In this document: in pieces, positions 34,069-44,978 of the stretch | Layout of the letters: the number at the start of each line of letters is the position of its first letter | Position numbering within the stretch: the first letter of the stretch is position 1 | Assembly: GCF_019097595.1 (NCBI RefSeq) | Contig: NC_080715.1 | Span: forward strand, 954,073-1,018,072 | Direction of reading: 5' to 3' | Origin: Hemibagrus wyckioides | Taxonomy: Eukaryota > Chordata > Actinopteri > Siluriformes > Bagridae | DNA length: 64,000 nt | Position numbers and translations under genes: made by a program | The notes under the pieces: model-generated | The model's input: the letters and a program-made list of their open reading frames with translations, nothing else | Database searches by the model: none | What the model was told of the DNA's origin: nothing

Positions 34069-35288
34069 ACCGTGCCTTGCAAAAGTATTCACCCCCCTTG
34101 GCATTTTTCATGTTTTGTTACATTATAACCTGTAATTTAAATGTTTTTTAATCTGAATTTTATGTGATGGATCTGCACAAAATAGTCTAAGTTGGTGAAG
34201 TGAAATGAGAAAAATATATATAAAAAAGAATTTTTAAAAATTCAAAATCTGAAAATTGGCATGTGCATATGTATTCACCCCCTTTGCTATGAAGCCCCTC
34301 AAAAGTTCTAGTGCAACCAAATACCTTCAGAAGTCACATAATTAGTGAAATGAAGTCCACCTGTGTGCAGTCTAAGTGTCACATGATCTGTCAGTATAAA
34401 CACACCTTTTCTGAAAGGCCCCAGAGGCTGCAATACCACTAAGCAAGAGGCATCACACCATGAAGACCAAGGAGCTCTCCAAACAAGTCAGGGACAAAGT
34501 TGTTGAGAAGTACAAGTCAGGGTTGGGTTATAAAAAATATCCAAATGTTTGATGATCCACCGGAGCACCATCAAATCCATCATCTTCAAATGGAAAGAAC
34601 ATGGTACCACAACAAACCTGCCAAGAGAGGGCCGCCCACCAAAACTCACAGACCGGGCAAGGAGGGCATTAATCAGAGAGGCAGCACAGAGACCAAAGGT
34701 AACCCAGAAGGAGCTGCAGAGTTCCACAGCAGAGACTGGTGTATCTGTGCATGGGATCACAATAAGCCGTACACTCCATAGAGCTGGGCTTCATGGAAGA
34801 GTGGCCAGAAAAAAGCCATTACTTAGTGTTAAAAATAAGAAGGCACGTTTTGAGTTTGCAAAAGACATGTGGGCGACTCCCCAAATGTATGGAGGAAGGT
34901 GCTCTGGTCAGATGAGACTAAAATTGAACTTTTCAGCCACCAAGGAAAACGCTATGTCTGGCGCAAACCCAACACATCCCATCACCCCAAGAACACCATC
35001 CCCACAGTGAAACACGGTGGTGGCAGCATCATGCTGTGGGGATGTTCTTCAGCAGCAAAGTACTGACTTTAGGGGGGTGAATAGTTATGCACGCTTAAGT
35101 TTTCTGTTATTTTGTCCTATTTGTTGTTTGCTTCACAATAAAAAAAAAAATCACTTCTTCAAAGTTGTAGGCATGTTCTGTAAATGAAGTGATGCAAACC
35201 TTCAAACAATCCATTTTATTTCCAAGTTGTGAGGCAACGAAACATGAAAAATGCCAAGGGGGGTGAATACTTTTGCAAGGCACTGTAT
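34068..35288 (+). mobile_element. Tc1-type transposon, family II, with intact terminal inverted repeats
   Basis: The left end reads 'gtgccttgcaaaagtattca' then cccccttggcatttttcatg. The right end, 35,231-35,288, carries the same about 50-bp sequence inverted with only a few mismatches, and TA lies at both borders. The body has a 5' UTR, a transposase N-terminal half and then a deletion at about 35,063. It resumes at a 'ggggggtgaatagttatgc' 3' region. The well-preserved ends suggest a fairly recent insertion, mobilised in trans. Confidence 0.92.
34460..35063 (+). pseudogene. Tc1 family II transposase, N-terminal half with frameshifts
   Basis: It begins MKTKELSKQVRDKVVEKY in one frame, shifts near 34,540 to MIHRSTIKSIIFKWKEHG and REGRPPKLTDRARRAL, and shifts again near 34,875 to [18 protein letters not shown] and [12 protein letters not shown]. 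The order is the paired-type helix-turn-helix DNA-binding region, the GRPPK linker hook, and the first catalytic Asp (WSDET). The sequence then breaks off inside the catalytic domain, so the second Asp and the final Asp/Glu are absent. Not functional. Confidence 0.88.
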
Positions 35289-35999
35289 ATCTGGTGAAGT
35301 CCACAGTGACATGGAACAACGTTCCTCCAGGATCCTGGTGCTACATACAGACACAGAGCTACACAGAACAACACAGGACTGAGGGCTGAAGAGTAGAAAG
35401 AAAAAATTAATCTATTGACCCCACAACACACTGCAGAACAGATTCACTATATTCTATTAAATCAGTTTTCTCCTTTAAGACTAAACACTAAATATATATA
35501 TATATAATAAATGCAAATTAGGTCACTTAAAAAAAAGAGAGCAGATAAAAAACTAAGTTAACCTTGAATTTTTTAAAAAGTTATTTATTTGAATTAGCTG
35601 TCAGATCTGAAAGGGAAAATATTTCTCAAACCTTATCAAGGTTCTTTTTAACTCCTTTAATTCTATACATAACTCCTGTCTTTAGAAATGTTTCCTTTTA
35701 CTCGTACAAGGATGTCTTTACTTTTTTATTAGTCATTTCTTGAGTGTTTTGTGGAGGACGTATGAATCTGTCAGACTCTTATTGTGAGAGCAGAATCAGG
35801 TTAAAAAATTGAACATGTTAAGAACAAGACCACGACAATCTAGTTTTCTGCAGGTAAGATGGAGGCTAAGCCACAGGAAGAGCTGCTGAGGTCAGATACT
35901 TTAAGCACTATTTAACAGAAGAAAAAAACCCTGACTAGCTAGCCAGCTGTTTTACTATCTCGAAGAGACTACTACACTAGTATCAGGTGATCTGAAGAG
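35289..35999. other. Unique sequence with possible LINE-tail debris
   Basis: 'acatggaacaacgttcctcc' and 'ggatcctggtgctacataca' at 35,310-35,350 match the Rex1 3' UTR seen near 11,330 and 47,765, so a short Rex1 tail fragment in minus orientation lies here. The rest is not recognised. Confidence 0.5.
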
Positions 36000-36302
36000 A
36001 TGATCAGTGCCTCAGTGTGGATTTGTGAGTGGGTTTTACTCATTAACATGGCTGTTGATGTCACTGGAGCTGTGATTAAAATAGGTTTTATTCTTATTCT
36101 CCGTTTTCTCTGTAATTCAGCCACACTGAGCTCCGATGCAGGTCAGATGACAGGATCTTCCTCACAACACTTACACTCTGCACTTTTTATGATAATCATC
36201 GGTTCATTTATAACTGCTCTTTTTACAAGTGGTATTTGTTTTATACTGGTATTAACTGGAACAAACGGAGGACGAGACAGAAATACTTGTTATTGGAGAT
36301 GA
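36000..36302 (+). CDS. Small unrecognised ORF with two hydrophobic segments
   Basis: A 100-codon frame, and an internal ATG at 36,048 gives 84 codons. It has two membrane-like stretches, KIGFILILRFL and then ALFMIIIGSFITALF followed by ICFILVL, joined by a polar loop, with a charged end GGRDRNTCYWR. The layout is that of a two-pass membrane peptide or an exon of a larger membrane protein. I see no splice-supported neighbours, no known family and no nearby element that would claim it. It may be chance. Kept because composition differs from surrounding low-complexity frames. Confidence 0.2.
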   Translation: MISASVWICEWVLLINMAVDVTGAVIKIGFILILRFLCNSATLSSDAGQMTGSSSQHLHSALFMIIIGSFITALFTSGICFILVLTGTNGGRDRNTCYWR

Positions 36303-38107
36303 AACAAAGAGATAAAAATGTGTAAAACTACATTTAGAACTGTGTGTAGTTCTGGATTTTTCTTCTGTCTTAACTTTGTGAGACGTCCATCTCTAGTTTC
36401 AAAAATGCCAAGTAATTGATCTTTTGTGTTTTTCTGACTACAGCAATGCATCAATCACCAGACCTCCTACTAGGACAAGAAACAAATGATAACTTGTGTA
36501 AAATGCAGCTCTGTGAATATTAACACGAGAACACAAGCTCGTATTCCACCAGACAGTGTTAGAGTTTATGAGTTGTTTTGGTTATTGAGGAGTTTATGTT
36601 CATCTGAACAGTAAAACAGGCAGTTACACATCTCACTCCTTACTTCATATCTCCATCAATACTGAACAGAAAGTGTTATAAATTAGTAGGATGTAGTGCA
36701 ATAAACATAAACTGTTAAGATACATCGCACATCAGATTGTAAAAAATTTACTGTTATTACGGTCCTGTGACACAGCGGTGTTATGTCTTCATGTGCGAGA
36801 GAAAAGCAGCTCTAAACAGAAAAATAAATATTATTGAAAATGTATTCACTTTTTTTTAGATGTCACAACAATTTGCAGTTGTTTTTGTGTAAACTTTATT
36901 TAATTTCAAGTAATATCAGTCTTTGAATCAGACGAAATGCATAAAGGAAACAAATGAATAAAATCTAATCTGTATTTTTCCTTTAAGTCTTTTATTTATT
37001 TGTTTAATGCGAATAAACAGAATTCTCACATGGCTCTCGCTGTGTGAACTGAAGTGTTGATGGAATGTAAAGTGTCCAGTATTCTGTCTCATGACCAGTC
37101 TCTGAAAATCAGTGTACCAAGCTGATGGTGATTAAGTCAGGTCAGTCTGCTCTTCTTTTGTGCAGGACTCTGTGGTTAAAGAGTGTGATATAGCCTATGA
37201 GATTAGGAATGAGAGAACCTTCTTCTGTGACTCAGTTGGAGAGCCTCAGCTCCTCTGAATATTTCTCCTTTACTTTTCCCCTGATAATTTGTGATGTGTT
37301 GCAGGTCCTGACAACAACGTGGATCTGATGTAGCTGTAGTATGTTCCTCTAAATCAACAGTACAGCCCTCTCATGCAGTTCTAAACACATCCCAGACAGC
37401 ACTCTCACAGCAGTCCTGAAACACCTTTCCTCAGCCCTTTAACAGATTTACAGACTAGGACAGTTTGATTGAGGATGTGTTTGTGTATTAGGTACATGAA
37501 GAAAGAGATATGGTCCGAGGTGGAGGTGAGGCACTGCCTCTTTACGCTGCAGTAAATATGGTTGAAGGTGTTTGTTTTTTGGAGATATCTCACACATCTT
37601 AGTGGTATTTTGGGAGAAGTCCATCGACTTCAGTGATTGAAAACACCAGTGATAATGAACACAGTATCGTGTGAGCAGTTTCTTGTGTGCTGATAGGATT
37701 ACATTCCTGCTCTGTGCCAGAAAGTAAACAGTCAGTACAAACACAGCAGGAAACTCCTTCAGCAGATATAAGGGTCTGCTTTTCTCTGACAGCAGTGCTA
37801 CATCAGATGAACAGTGGCTTTGTGTCCAAACACTGCCTGTTGTTGAAGAAGATACCACCAGCTTTTCCCAGATGGTGAGGTGCAGTTCCCCGGTGGAGAG
37901 GCGTGGTGAACTGTCCATTAAACAGCTTTCACATCACTCCAGCTCTCCATCTCATTAGGCTTGTTTTCAAGGCAATGATTCATCACACGCTGTCTCTGAA
38001 TCTCATCTTTACTTTTATATTATTGAACTTTCAGTCGTTCATTTTATTATTTGCTAAATTTTGTATAACACGTGCTGCATTTTAAATGTATGAAAGGTGC
38101 TTAAAAG
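36303..38107. other. Unique sequence, no gene recognised
   Basis: A 156-codon minus-strand frame at 37,448-37,918 (starting MDSSPRLSTGELHL) has no family motif, and its C-terminal part is low in structure. It may be a remnant of an unrecognised element. Confidence 0.45.
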
Positions 38108-38145
38108 TATTATTATTATTAGTAGTAGTAGTAGTAGTGATAGTA
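38108..38145. repeat. ATT then AGT trinucleotide repeat
   Basis: A TATTATTATT run changes to AGTAGTAGTAGTAG, a compound trinucleotide tract. Confidence 0.85.
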
Positions 38146-38960
38146 GTGTTAGCACCCAAGCTAGGTGAGCTACACATTCACAGATGTACTACAGTTGTTG
38201 TTTAAGCAATCACAGAAAAGCAGAGTCATAATTTAAGGCAAATGGATTGATCTGTAGTTTCACTCATGTGAGTTGTGAGATGTTTGTTTTAATCAATATG
38301 CTGCATAGTCTCAGGTCATGGTCCTGCAAATACCTACCAAAGTTTGTCAAAGTCACTGGCCCTTTAATTTTCTGAGGTTTACTCTGAAGATGATGATGAT
38401 GTGTACAAATCTTAGATAAATGGGGGAAAAAAAGTTGGAGAAATAGTGAAATAATAGTTTTTGACAAAACCCAAGATGGCAGAAAATGTAATTAGGAAAT
38501 TGAAATTATAGAGTGTGTTGAATTTTGCCCATATTTGGTCAGGTAAGTTTCTTAGACTCTCATCAAATAAGGGGCCATCATTTACAAGACAGTGCTCTGG
38601 GCTGCCATTGGCACTCTCGCCAGAAGAAGAAGAAAAAGAAGAAGAAAGTTAGAATAACAGTAGTGTTAGTTTAAGGTGGTGTGCAGATGCTCTACCCCTA
38701 GTTGGAGTCTCGTGGCTTGATAGTGGTCACTGCTTCTGTGGACAGATTTGCATGGACAGCCTGTGACCAGGAGACAGCTGTGGATAGAACCACTTGGAAA
38801 TTTATCACACCGTCTCTGAACTGCTGTTACATCAGTCAGCTTTCTGCACGAAGGAATAAGTGTCTATAATAAGCTCAGAAGCTACACTGACCTGTTAGTT
38901 CCTCAGGAGCTCTTGGTTGCTGTTGTAGAAAGGACACTATCAACAGTTACATTATTTACT
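38146..38960. other. Unique sequence, no gene recognised; GAA tract near 38,620-38,645
   Basis: Nothing assignable apart from the purine-rich GAA tract. Confidence 0.5.
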
Positions 38961-39216
38961 GTCCAGTGTCACCCAGATGTGGATAACTTTCCCTTCTGAG
39001 CCTGGTTCTTCTCAAGGTTTCTTCCTCAGATAATCTCAGGGAGTTTTTCTTCACTAAAGTCACCTCAGTCTTCTCATTAGGGATAAAATAGTAACTTAAA
39101 TTTAAACTTTATCATTTTTTCCCTGTGTTTCTATACTTCTGTAAAGCTGCTTTGAGACAATGTCCAGTGTTATATAGAAATAAGCTCTATAGAAATAAAT
39201 TGAATTGAATTGAATA
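38961..39216 (+). mobile_element. L2-type 3' UTR and tail
   Basis: 'ccagtgtcacccagatgtgg', 'ttctcaaggtttcttcctca', 'agggagtttttcttcact' and 'gtaaagctgctttgagacaa' appear in order, ending in a TTGAATTGAATTGAAT repeat. This is a complete L2-type 3' end with no coding part. Confidence 0.88.
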
Positions 39217-40079
39217 TGGAATTCCTTCCTACTGTTACAGTTCCACTCTTCTGGGAGGGTTTTCCTTTAGACATTTGCTCTTAAAAGTCTAAAAGAACAT
39301 TTTAGACATTCTCAGAGGAGATTTCTATTTTTTCTCATCCTCTGATCCTGCAATTTCTGGCATTACACAAGGCTCTTAAGCTCTTAGGACCAACGCTTAG
39401 ATTCTCACAACTTTATCACCCAAAGGGACAGATTCGGACAAGTCAAGTCCAACTGGTACATGATTATTTATTTAGACAGCCCTATGTTAGCAAGATAATG
39501 TTATTCATTTTTTACATCAATAATCAAAACAAATCTGCATCAAACTGCTCAGGGTTTATTTCCTATTGTTAACAAAAAGTTCACATGGATATGGTCATAG
39601 AGTTCAGGTGCTTTATGCCTACATTTTAAACAGTTTCAGATATTTTTGTGCTGAATTCGGTAAGTTTTTAGCAAGTAATATTTAGAATTATATTTCTATA
39701 TATGTATGAATGAAGGAAATGAATTAAAGTGTCATGCTGCACCATTGTTCAGAACCATTTCTAGAATGTTTAGTCCGGCAATGTTGGCTGGAGATATTAA
39801 AAGAAAAAGGAAACAAAAATGTGGGGGATTAAAAGTGTAGTGTGTGTGTGTGTGTGTGTGTGTGTTTGAGATATGCAGCTTTTTTATAACAGGCTTTCAC
39901 TTCACACAGATACAGCTGTCAGGAGACATCAACTCTCAAAAAACCACTACTGGGCCACAGTGACAAATTTCCCCAACTTCTTCAATCCATCTCAGCCTCA
40001 ACACACACACACACACACACATACACACACTATCTATACATAGCAATTCCTAACATAAATGCACACATTTTCTTATAGT
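39217..40079. other. Unique sequence, no gene recognised; GT at 39,839-39,865 and CA near 40,001-40,030
   Basis: Nothing else assignable. Confidence 0.5.
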
Positions 40080-40935
40080 AAATGAGGCGCAGTAAGTTCT
40101 AGAAGTATTAAGACCTTTTATAATTGGGGGTGTGTCAGAGTTGGGAATAATACAGTGGCATTATTGTGATTAACCTCAAATAAAGATCAGCTGTTTCTGT
40201 AGGATTCACACAGAGGAAATGGAGCAGCACAGTGGCATCACTAAGAACAGGATGTCTCTCCAACATTTATAAAATGACAAGACAGAAACTTACCAGGGAG
40301 GCTGCCAAGAGACCTACAGCAACATTACAGGAGCTTCAGGAAGATCTGAAACGTACTGATGACTCTCTACATGTGACAGATGTCTCTCATATACTTCTCA
40401 TGTCTGGGCTCTGGGGTAGGATGACTAGACAGGGCTTTCTCACAAAAAAAAACACCCAACTTCAAATAAATCACCCTAAACCATGTGGTAAAATGTGTTA
40501 CGGTCTGATGGGACCAGATCCAAATGATCACTAATAGAACCCTATACCCACAGTGCTGCATAGTGGTGGCAGCGTCATGATTTTGGGCAGCTGTTCTTTA
40601 TCTAGAACTGGGGCTTTAATCCAGGTTCAGGCAATAATAAAGAGGTACAATTACCAGCTAATTTTAATGCAAAGGAATTTCGCCTTTGATCATCACAGTG
40701 AAGCATGCATCCAAATCAAGGAATGGTTTAACCAAAAGAAGATCAATTATTTTGATAGATCTAGCCAAAACCAAGTCCTAAATCCTACAAAAATATTTGT
40801 GGTGATGTGAACTGGTCTCCTAAGATGACTTTAGAATCTAGAATGCAGGAACCTTTTTGCAGGAAAATATTGCCAACTTAAGATTTGTCATGCTGAAAAG
40901 AGTCTTATCCAAAAAGACTGAATGGCATAATCAGA
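40080..40935 (+). mobile_element. Tc1-type transposon, family III, degenerate
   Basis: The leading region 'tgattaacctcaaataaaga' plus tcagctgtttctgtagg matches the 5' part of a common fish Tc1 element. Transposase remnants follow: KLTREAAKRPTATLQELQ (DNA-binding region), HILLMSGLWGRMTRQGFL, LRYGLMGP-like (decayed WSDET), SGGSVMIL, and NQVLNPTKI, the decayed form of the SPDLNPIE block. Stops and frameshifts are frequent. The first catalytic box, the HNDP box and the final Glu box are all altered. The end blocks were not confirmed on either side. Confidence 0.82.
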
Positions 40936-41156
40936 TCAAGCTTTGAGAACTGATAAGGAAATATACAGCAGATTTAGATCTCAGTCTACTCAGATGGAGT
41001 GAGGTGGAAAACTGGTTCATGATGAGTTGGGAAAAAGCAAAGGTAACATGATCATCCCCACTGCTTGGTGGACATGAAGTCTGTTTCTCTGAAGACTCTC
41101 AAAATGTGAATACTGTGCCAAAATCTGATGCCTATCTAAATTATATTAAACTCTTA

Positions 41157-41335
41157 GATCAGGGTGTCCAATCTGATTCAGAAAGGGCCGGTGTGGGTGC
41201 AGGTTTTCATTCCAACTGAGCAGGAACCACACCTGATTCCACATGTTGGCTTTCAGTAGACTCCAACCCCTCAAAAAACCCGCCCCTTACACCGGCCCTG
41301 TGCGGATAAGATTGTACATCCCTTTCCTAGATCTA
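41157..41335. mobile_element. Short MITE-like element with about 35-bp inverted ends
   Basis: The left end 'gatcagggtgtccaatctga' plus ttcagaaagggccggtgt is mirrored on the right by 'acaccggccctgtgcggata' plus agattgtacatccctttcctagatc. The interior has 'ggtgcaggttttcattccaa', a sequence I recognise as a dispersed fish repeat. It has no coding capacity. The superfamily is not clear. Confidence 0.7.
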
Positions 41336-42379
41336 CTGGGCATAACTTGATTTTTATGCTATCCTGGACTTGATCAAAACCTTCACAAGGAATGTGTATT
41401 AGCTGTGATTGTGCACAAAACCAAAAAGCAAATGAGAGGTTGGGATCCTAGGTTGATAAGTTCTTTGCATACAAAATGAGTACAGCACTATCAGAAAGAA
41501 GTGTCTGTACATAAAACTGGTACTCCTCACTCTCCAATACTTTCTTTCTCTGTTCACACTATGATCCCCTGCAATGGCTCCACCCAAGCCACTCCTCTTC
41601 TGGCATTCCAACCATTTAAGTTCAAAAAGGTACCCAAGCCTATGTGTATATAGCATTGGCCAGCTTTCTCTCTTAGGGTAGGCCTGCACCAGGCAGCGGT
41701 GGTGTGTAGTAGGTGGAGCTGTGGTTTAATATGAGGGTGCAGAGGGATGGCAGTTTTTGGGGTTGAGCTACAGGGGTAATGAAGATCATGGCACAGTTTC
41801 CAGTCTCTCTCCCTGGGCAGTGAGCAGAGCCAAGCAGAAGGTGTGGTATGAGCCAGCTGGAAACATACCACGTTATTCCACTGGAAAATGATCATCTTAC
41901 TGGCTGATCACCATGGCAATGGCAGAAGCATAAATAAATAAAGCGTGACATGCACTCACCTTGGATGTGCTGTGTTTTTGAGCAGTGTATCGCTGACATT
42001 GTTACAGTCATCTAATACCTAGAGTCATGGATTTCTACAGTTTATGCCGAGTAAAAAACGTTGAATTTTCTGCCATTTTTTCATCGTTTGTGCTTCATAA
42101 ATTTGTTCCAATACCATACAGTATAAAACAGGTTTGAAACAAAGAACATACAAATGCATTACAGGCATTTAATATCTTTAGAGCTGTATTTCATTGTGTT
42201 TTTTCAGTCAGTTGTCCTATTTTGCATATATTTTACATATTGAGCTTGGCTTTTAAAAGCATGCGCTACCACTGACCTACCTTATCTATCTAGCTCCACT
42301 TTGATCAAGAATCCAATTTAATTCAATTTTATTTCTATATAAAGACTAAAACCACAGAACTCTTCTAAACTAGCTGCTT
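41336..42379. other. Unique sequence, no gene recognised
   Basis: Frames at 41,399-41,895 (minus) show no motif. A short L2-like tail fragment in minus orientation ('ttaattcaattttatttcta') lies at about 42,316-42,345. Confidence 0.45.
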
Positions 42380-43195
42380 TGTCTTCTGCTTAAATCAAGT
42401 CTTCGCTTGTCTTTTTCCAGCTACAGACATGACTGCTACCCTACTTCACATCTCTGACCATCATCTGGTATCCTTCACTATCACTCTCCCTATTCTGAAT
42501 AAAACCAATTACCAACACTTCTTTCTAACCTCCTGCCCTTCATCACAATGATCATCAATGGTTCTATACTGTTTTTTTGCTTATTACCATTCTGAAGAAA
42601 CCTGTTTTGGATCTATCAGACATCAACAATGGCACTGCCCTCTAGGCTGCCAATGAGAAACTCCATGCTGCTAGATCAATCAATTTGCCATCCATCCTCA
42701 TCCTCTTGACCCTTCAGAAGCTTTTGACACGGTCAGCCACAAGACTCTCTTGTCCACCTTCAAGAATCTTAGAATTTGTGGAACAGCACGGAAATAGTTT
42801 GCTTCCTGGAATGTTGCTCATATCAGATAACACAGAGGGTATGGACATCTGCTGCACAGACTCTCCACTGGTGTCCCACAAGACACAGTACTTGGGCCTC
42901 TTCTTTTGTCCCTCTGTACTCACTCTCTTGGTAGTTCCTTTAAAATATCAGAAGGATTCAATAATTTTTATCCACACAGACCACAATGTTATCATTTCAA
43001 GACTGGACTGTTGCAACTCACTGGCAGGTCATCCTCTGAGCACAATTTTACCACTGCAAATGATCCAAATTGTAGCTGCATGACTTAACCTTTCAGAGTT
43101 CTCCCACACAGTGCCATTGCTGCACTCCCTCCAGTGATATCCAGTAGCTGCACTCATCAGATTTAAAACACTAAAGCTTGTCTTCAAAGCCAAAA
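42380..43195 (+). mobile_element. Old plus-strand non-LTR retrotransposon remnant
   Basis: Three pieces appear in LINE order. Near 42,455 is a DHHLVSFTITLP-like endonuclease C-terminus. Near 42,700-42,760 is LTLQKLLTRSATRLSCPP, whose shifted frame gives a FDTVSHKTLL reverse transcriptase motif. Near 43,000-43,190 is SRLDCCNSLAGHPLS, then LPLQMIQ and a decayed LHSLQ-YPVAA block typical of the L2-group C-terminus. Many stops and large internal deletions are present. It is truncated on the right by Rex1 copy B. Confidence 0.7.
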
Positions 43196-44978
43196 ATAAA
43201 GGTTCAAGGTTCAAGGTTTTCTTTATTGTCAATACCACCATATGTGCAGACATATGTGCAGAGGAATCGAAATACTGTTTCTCTTCTCTCATCAATATTA
43301 AGTGAATTGTATTAAATATACAAATATATTAAAGGTGCAAATAAGCTGAAGTTAGATGTAAACATGAACATAAACATGAAGATAATTGTAAACTTCAAAA
43401 ACAAAGTTAGGTAGAAAAACAGCATGTACAATATGTACAATAGCAGCAGTATGAGTAGTGCAATAAGACTATAAGGTGTAAAGTGCAAAACAGTGTGAGA
43501 TTGAAATAGTTTGTGCATGTAACGCTGAAACACGTAATGTTAGAACAAGTGTTTCTAAACAGTCCAGTGTGTATGGAATTTTGTCGACAGTATAAAGTGT
43601 CTAATGTGCAATAAAGTGTGGGTGAGCTGTGGTTTCAGAGTCCAGGAGTAGGTATGGGAGGAGGGACATGATGGACAGAGTTCAGCATCCTGACAGCCTG
43701 GTGGATGAAGCTGTTTGAGAGTCTTGTGGAGCGAGCCTGGAGGCTTCAGTACCTTCTCCCTGAAGGCAGGAGGCTGAAGTAGAGGTTTGATGGGTGAGAA
43801 CCATCTGCTCCAATGCTGATGGCTCTACTAGTGAGGCGGCTATGGAAGATATCCACAAGGGAGGGCAGAGAGACACCGATGATCTTGCCGGCTGCTTTCA
43901 CTATGCGTTGAAGGCAGGAGGCAGTGCATCCTCCATATCACACAGTGATGCAGCTGGTGAGAATGCTCTCAATGGTGCCCCGGTAGAAGGAGCACATGAT
44001 AGGAGGCGGGACTCGAGCTTTCCTCAGTCGGCGAAGAAAGTAAAGGCGTGACTGAGCTTTCTTGGCCAGCAATGTGGTGTTCGTCGTCCAGGAGAGGTCC
44101 TCAGAAATATGCACCCCTAGGAACCTAGTGCTGTTCACCCGCTCCACTGCAGCACCGTTGATGGTTAGTGGGGGGTGCTGTGGTGGTCCTTTCCTGAAGT
44201 CAATGATGATTTCTTTGGTCTTCCCCACGTTGAGGAAGAGATTGTTGTCGGCACACCACTGGACCAGATGACTCACCTCGCTCCTGTAGTTGATCTCGTT
44301 GTTGTTGGTGATGAGGCCCACTACAGTTGTGTCGTCTGCAAACTTTATGATGTGGTTGGTGTTGTAGCTGGGTACACAGTCATGGGTCAACAGGGTGAAG
44401 AGCAGCGGGCTGAGCACGCATCCTTGTGGCAACCCTGTGATCAGTGTGATGGTCTTAGACGTTTTTCCACCGACTCGTACATTCTGTGGTCTCTCTGACA
44501 GGAAGTCCAGAACCCAGTTACAGAGTGGGGAGTTGATTCCTAGGTGTCTTAGTTTGTTTATGAGCTGCTGGGGGGTAATTGTGTTAAATGCCGAGCTAAA
44601 GTCCAGGAATAGCATACACACATACGAGTCTTTGGAGTCCAGGTGTGTAAGGGGTGGATGGAGGGCGGTTGAGATGGTGTCTTCAGTGGACCTGTTGGTT
44701 CTGTATGCAAACTGGAACGGGTCGTGGGAGGGAGGAAGAATGGATTTTATGTGCTGCATGATCAGTCTCTCGAAGCACTTCATAATGATTGGGGTCAGTG
44801 CAACAGGCCTGTAGTCATTATGGCTGGATGGGTGTGGCTTCTTTGGGACTGCAATTACTGTGGTGGCCTTGAGACACTTGGGGATGACTGCTTCACTCAG
44901 CGAGATGTTGAAGATGTCATTTAGTACCTTGAGTTCTGCAGCACAATTCTTTAGAACACGACTAGCGCTTTTAAGTAC
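43196..44978 (-). mobile_element. Rex1/Babar-like non-LTR retrotransposon copy B
   Basis: The 3' end is at about 43,196 with an AAGGTTC tail repeat (seen in reverse) and a TTTATTGTCAATACC 3' UTR start. The reverse transcriptase lies upstream to about 44,978, where the element is 5'-truncated inside the fingers domain. Beyond this, L2-B 3' UTR sequence begins without its terminal block, so copy B probably inserted into L2-B. Confidence 0.85.
43690..44978 (-). pseudogene. Reverse transcriptase ORF of Rex1 copy B
   Basis: One of the longest intact coding stretches in the window. From 44,978: [69 protein letters not shown] (first Asp), [26 protein letters not shown] (intact DD box), [46 protein letters not shown] and [15 protein letters not shown]. 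The frame is lost near 43,940. The C-terminal part is still readable to about 43,690 in another frame, including a SFIHQAV-type end. The palm residues look intact, but the N-terminus and endonuclease are missing. Confidence 0.88.

Noticed and set aside
37448..37918. 156-codon minus-strand frame
   Set aside because: No family motif and no splice or promoter context. The length is not remarkable for 64 kb of sequence.
43682..44924. Plus-strand frames of 64-139 codons over the Rex1-B region
   Set aside because: They are shadows of the minus-strand reverse transcriptase.
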